DNA from: Armatimonadota bacterium
GTDB lineage: Bacteria > Armatimonadota > UBA10988 > DTZQ01
Length of the DNA: 5,748 nt
Assembly (NCBI GenBank): GCA_012961305.1
Contig: DTZQ01000422.1
Span: 1-5,748 of the forward strand
Reading direction: 5' to 3'
The translations under genes and the position numbers were made by a program. The notes beneath the pieces are model-generated. The model worked only from the letters and a program-made list of their open reading frames with translations. It searched no databases and had not been told where the DNA came from. This document shows positions 5,739 to 5,748 of this stretch, piece by piece. Each line of letters starts with the position of its first letter. Position 1 is the stretch's first letter.

Positions 5739-5748
5739 ACACTCCTCA
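5707..5748 (-). repeat. Tandem 21-nt heptad repeat at the 5' end of the coiled-coil gene
   Basis: Two adjacent 21-nt units, 5748-5728 and 5727-5707, match at 18 of 21 positions (TGAGGAGtGTATGGA and TGAGGAGcGTATGGA at their starts). Each encodes one coiled-coil heptad. The first unit runs to the window edge, so more copies may lie beyond it. Confidence 0.7.

Overview
The window is a single, tightly packed block of eight genes, all read on the minus strand. It therefore runs from the right edge (about 5748) to the left edge. The gene set (accB-accC, nusB, xseA, xseB, ispA), the purine-rich Shine-Dalgarno sites, the GTG/TTG starts and the fairly GC-rich coding DNA suggest a Gram-positive, Clostridia-type Firmicute. 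A thermophilic Moorella- or Peptococcaceae-like host is my best guess. This is inferred from gene order and protein style only; no rRNA or other marker is present.

In transcription order the layout is: a coiled-coil protein of unknown function (5738-5229, possibly starting beyond the window); an AccB-like biotin carrier domain protein (5232-4759); a small membrane-anchored, prepilin-like protein (4748-4380); an AccC-like biotin carboxylase (4364-3012); the antitermination factor NusB (2942-2523); the two subunits of exonuclease VII, XseA (2581-1298) and XseB (1301-969); and a short-chain polyprenyl diphosphate synthase, IspA (1012-122). Neighbouring genes overlap or lie 10-69 nt apart. No promoter or intrinsic terminator is visible, so the block is probably the middle of a longer operon. 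No stretch longer than about 120 bases lacks a gene.

The downstream half (nusB-xseA-xseB-ispA) is ordinary housekeeping: rRNA antitermination, single-strand DNA degradation and isoprenoid precursor synthesis. The upstream half is unusual. The AccB-like protein has arginine (R117) where the biotin-accepting lysine should be, and it has no lysine anywhere after residue 79, so it cannot be biotinylated in the normal way. The AccC-like partner keeps the main catalytic residues but departs from the family consensus at several otherwise near-invariant motifs, including a one-residue insertion just before the active-site H-Q-K. A prepilin-like gene sits between them. Together these suggest a repurposed or regulatory biotin carboxylase / carrier-like pair rather than a normal acetyl-CoA carboxylase half. 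The non-biotinylated plant BADC proteins are the closest functional analogy I know.

Downstream of ispA (positions 11-98) lies a long imperfect palindrome with 20-nt outer arms and an inner GC-rich hairpin. It has no T-tract on either side, so it looks more like an intergenic repeat or RNA-structure element than a simple terminator.
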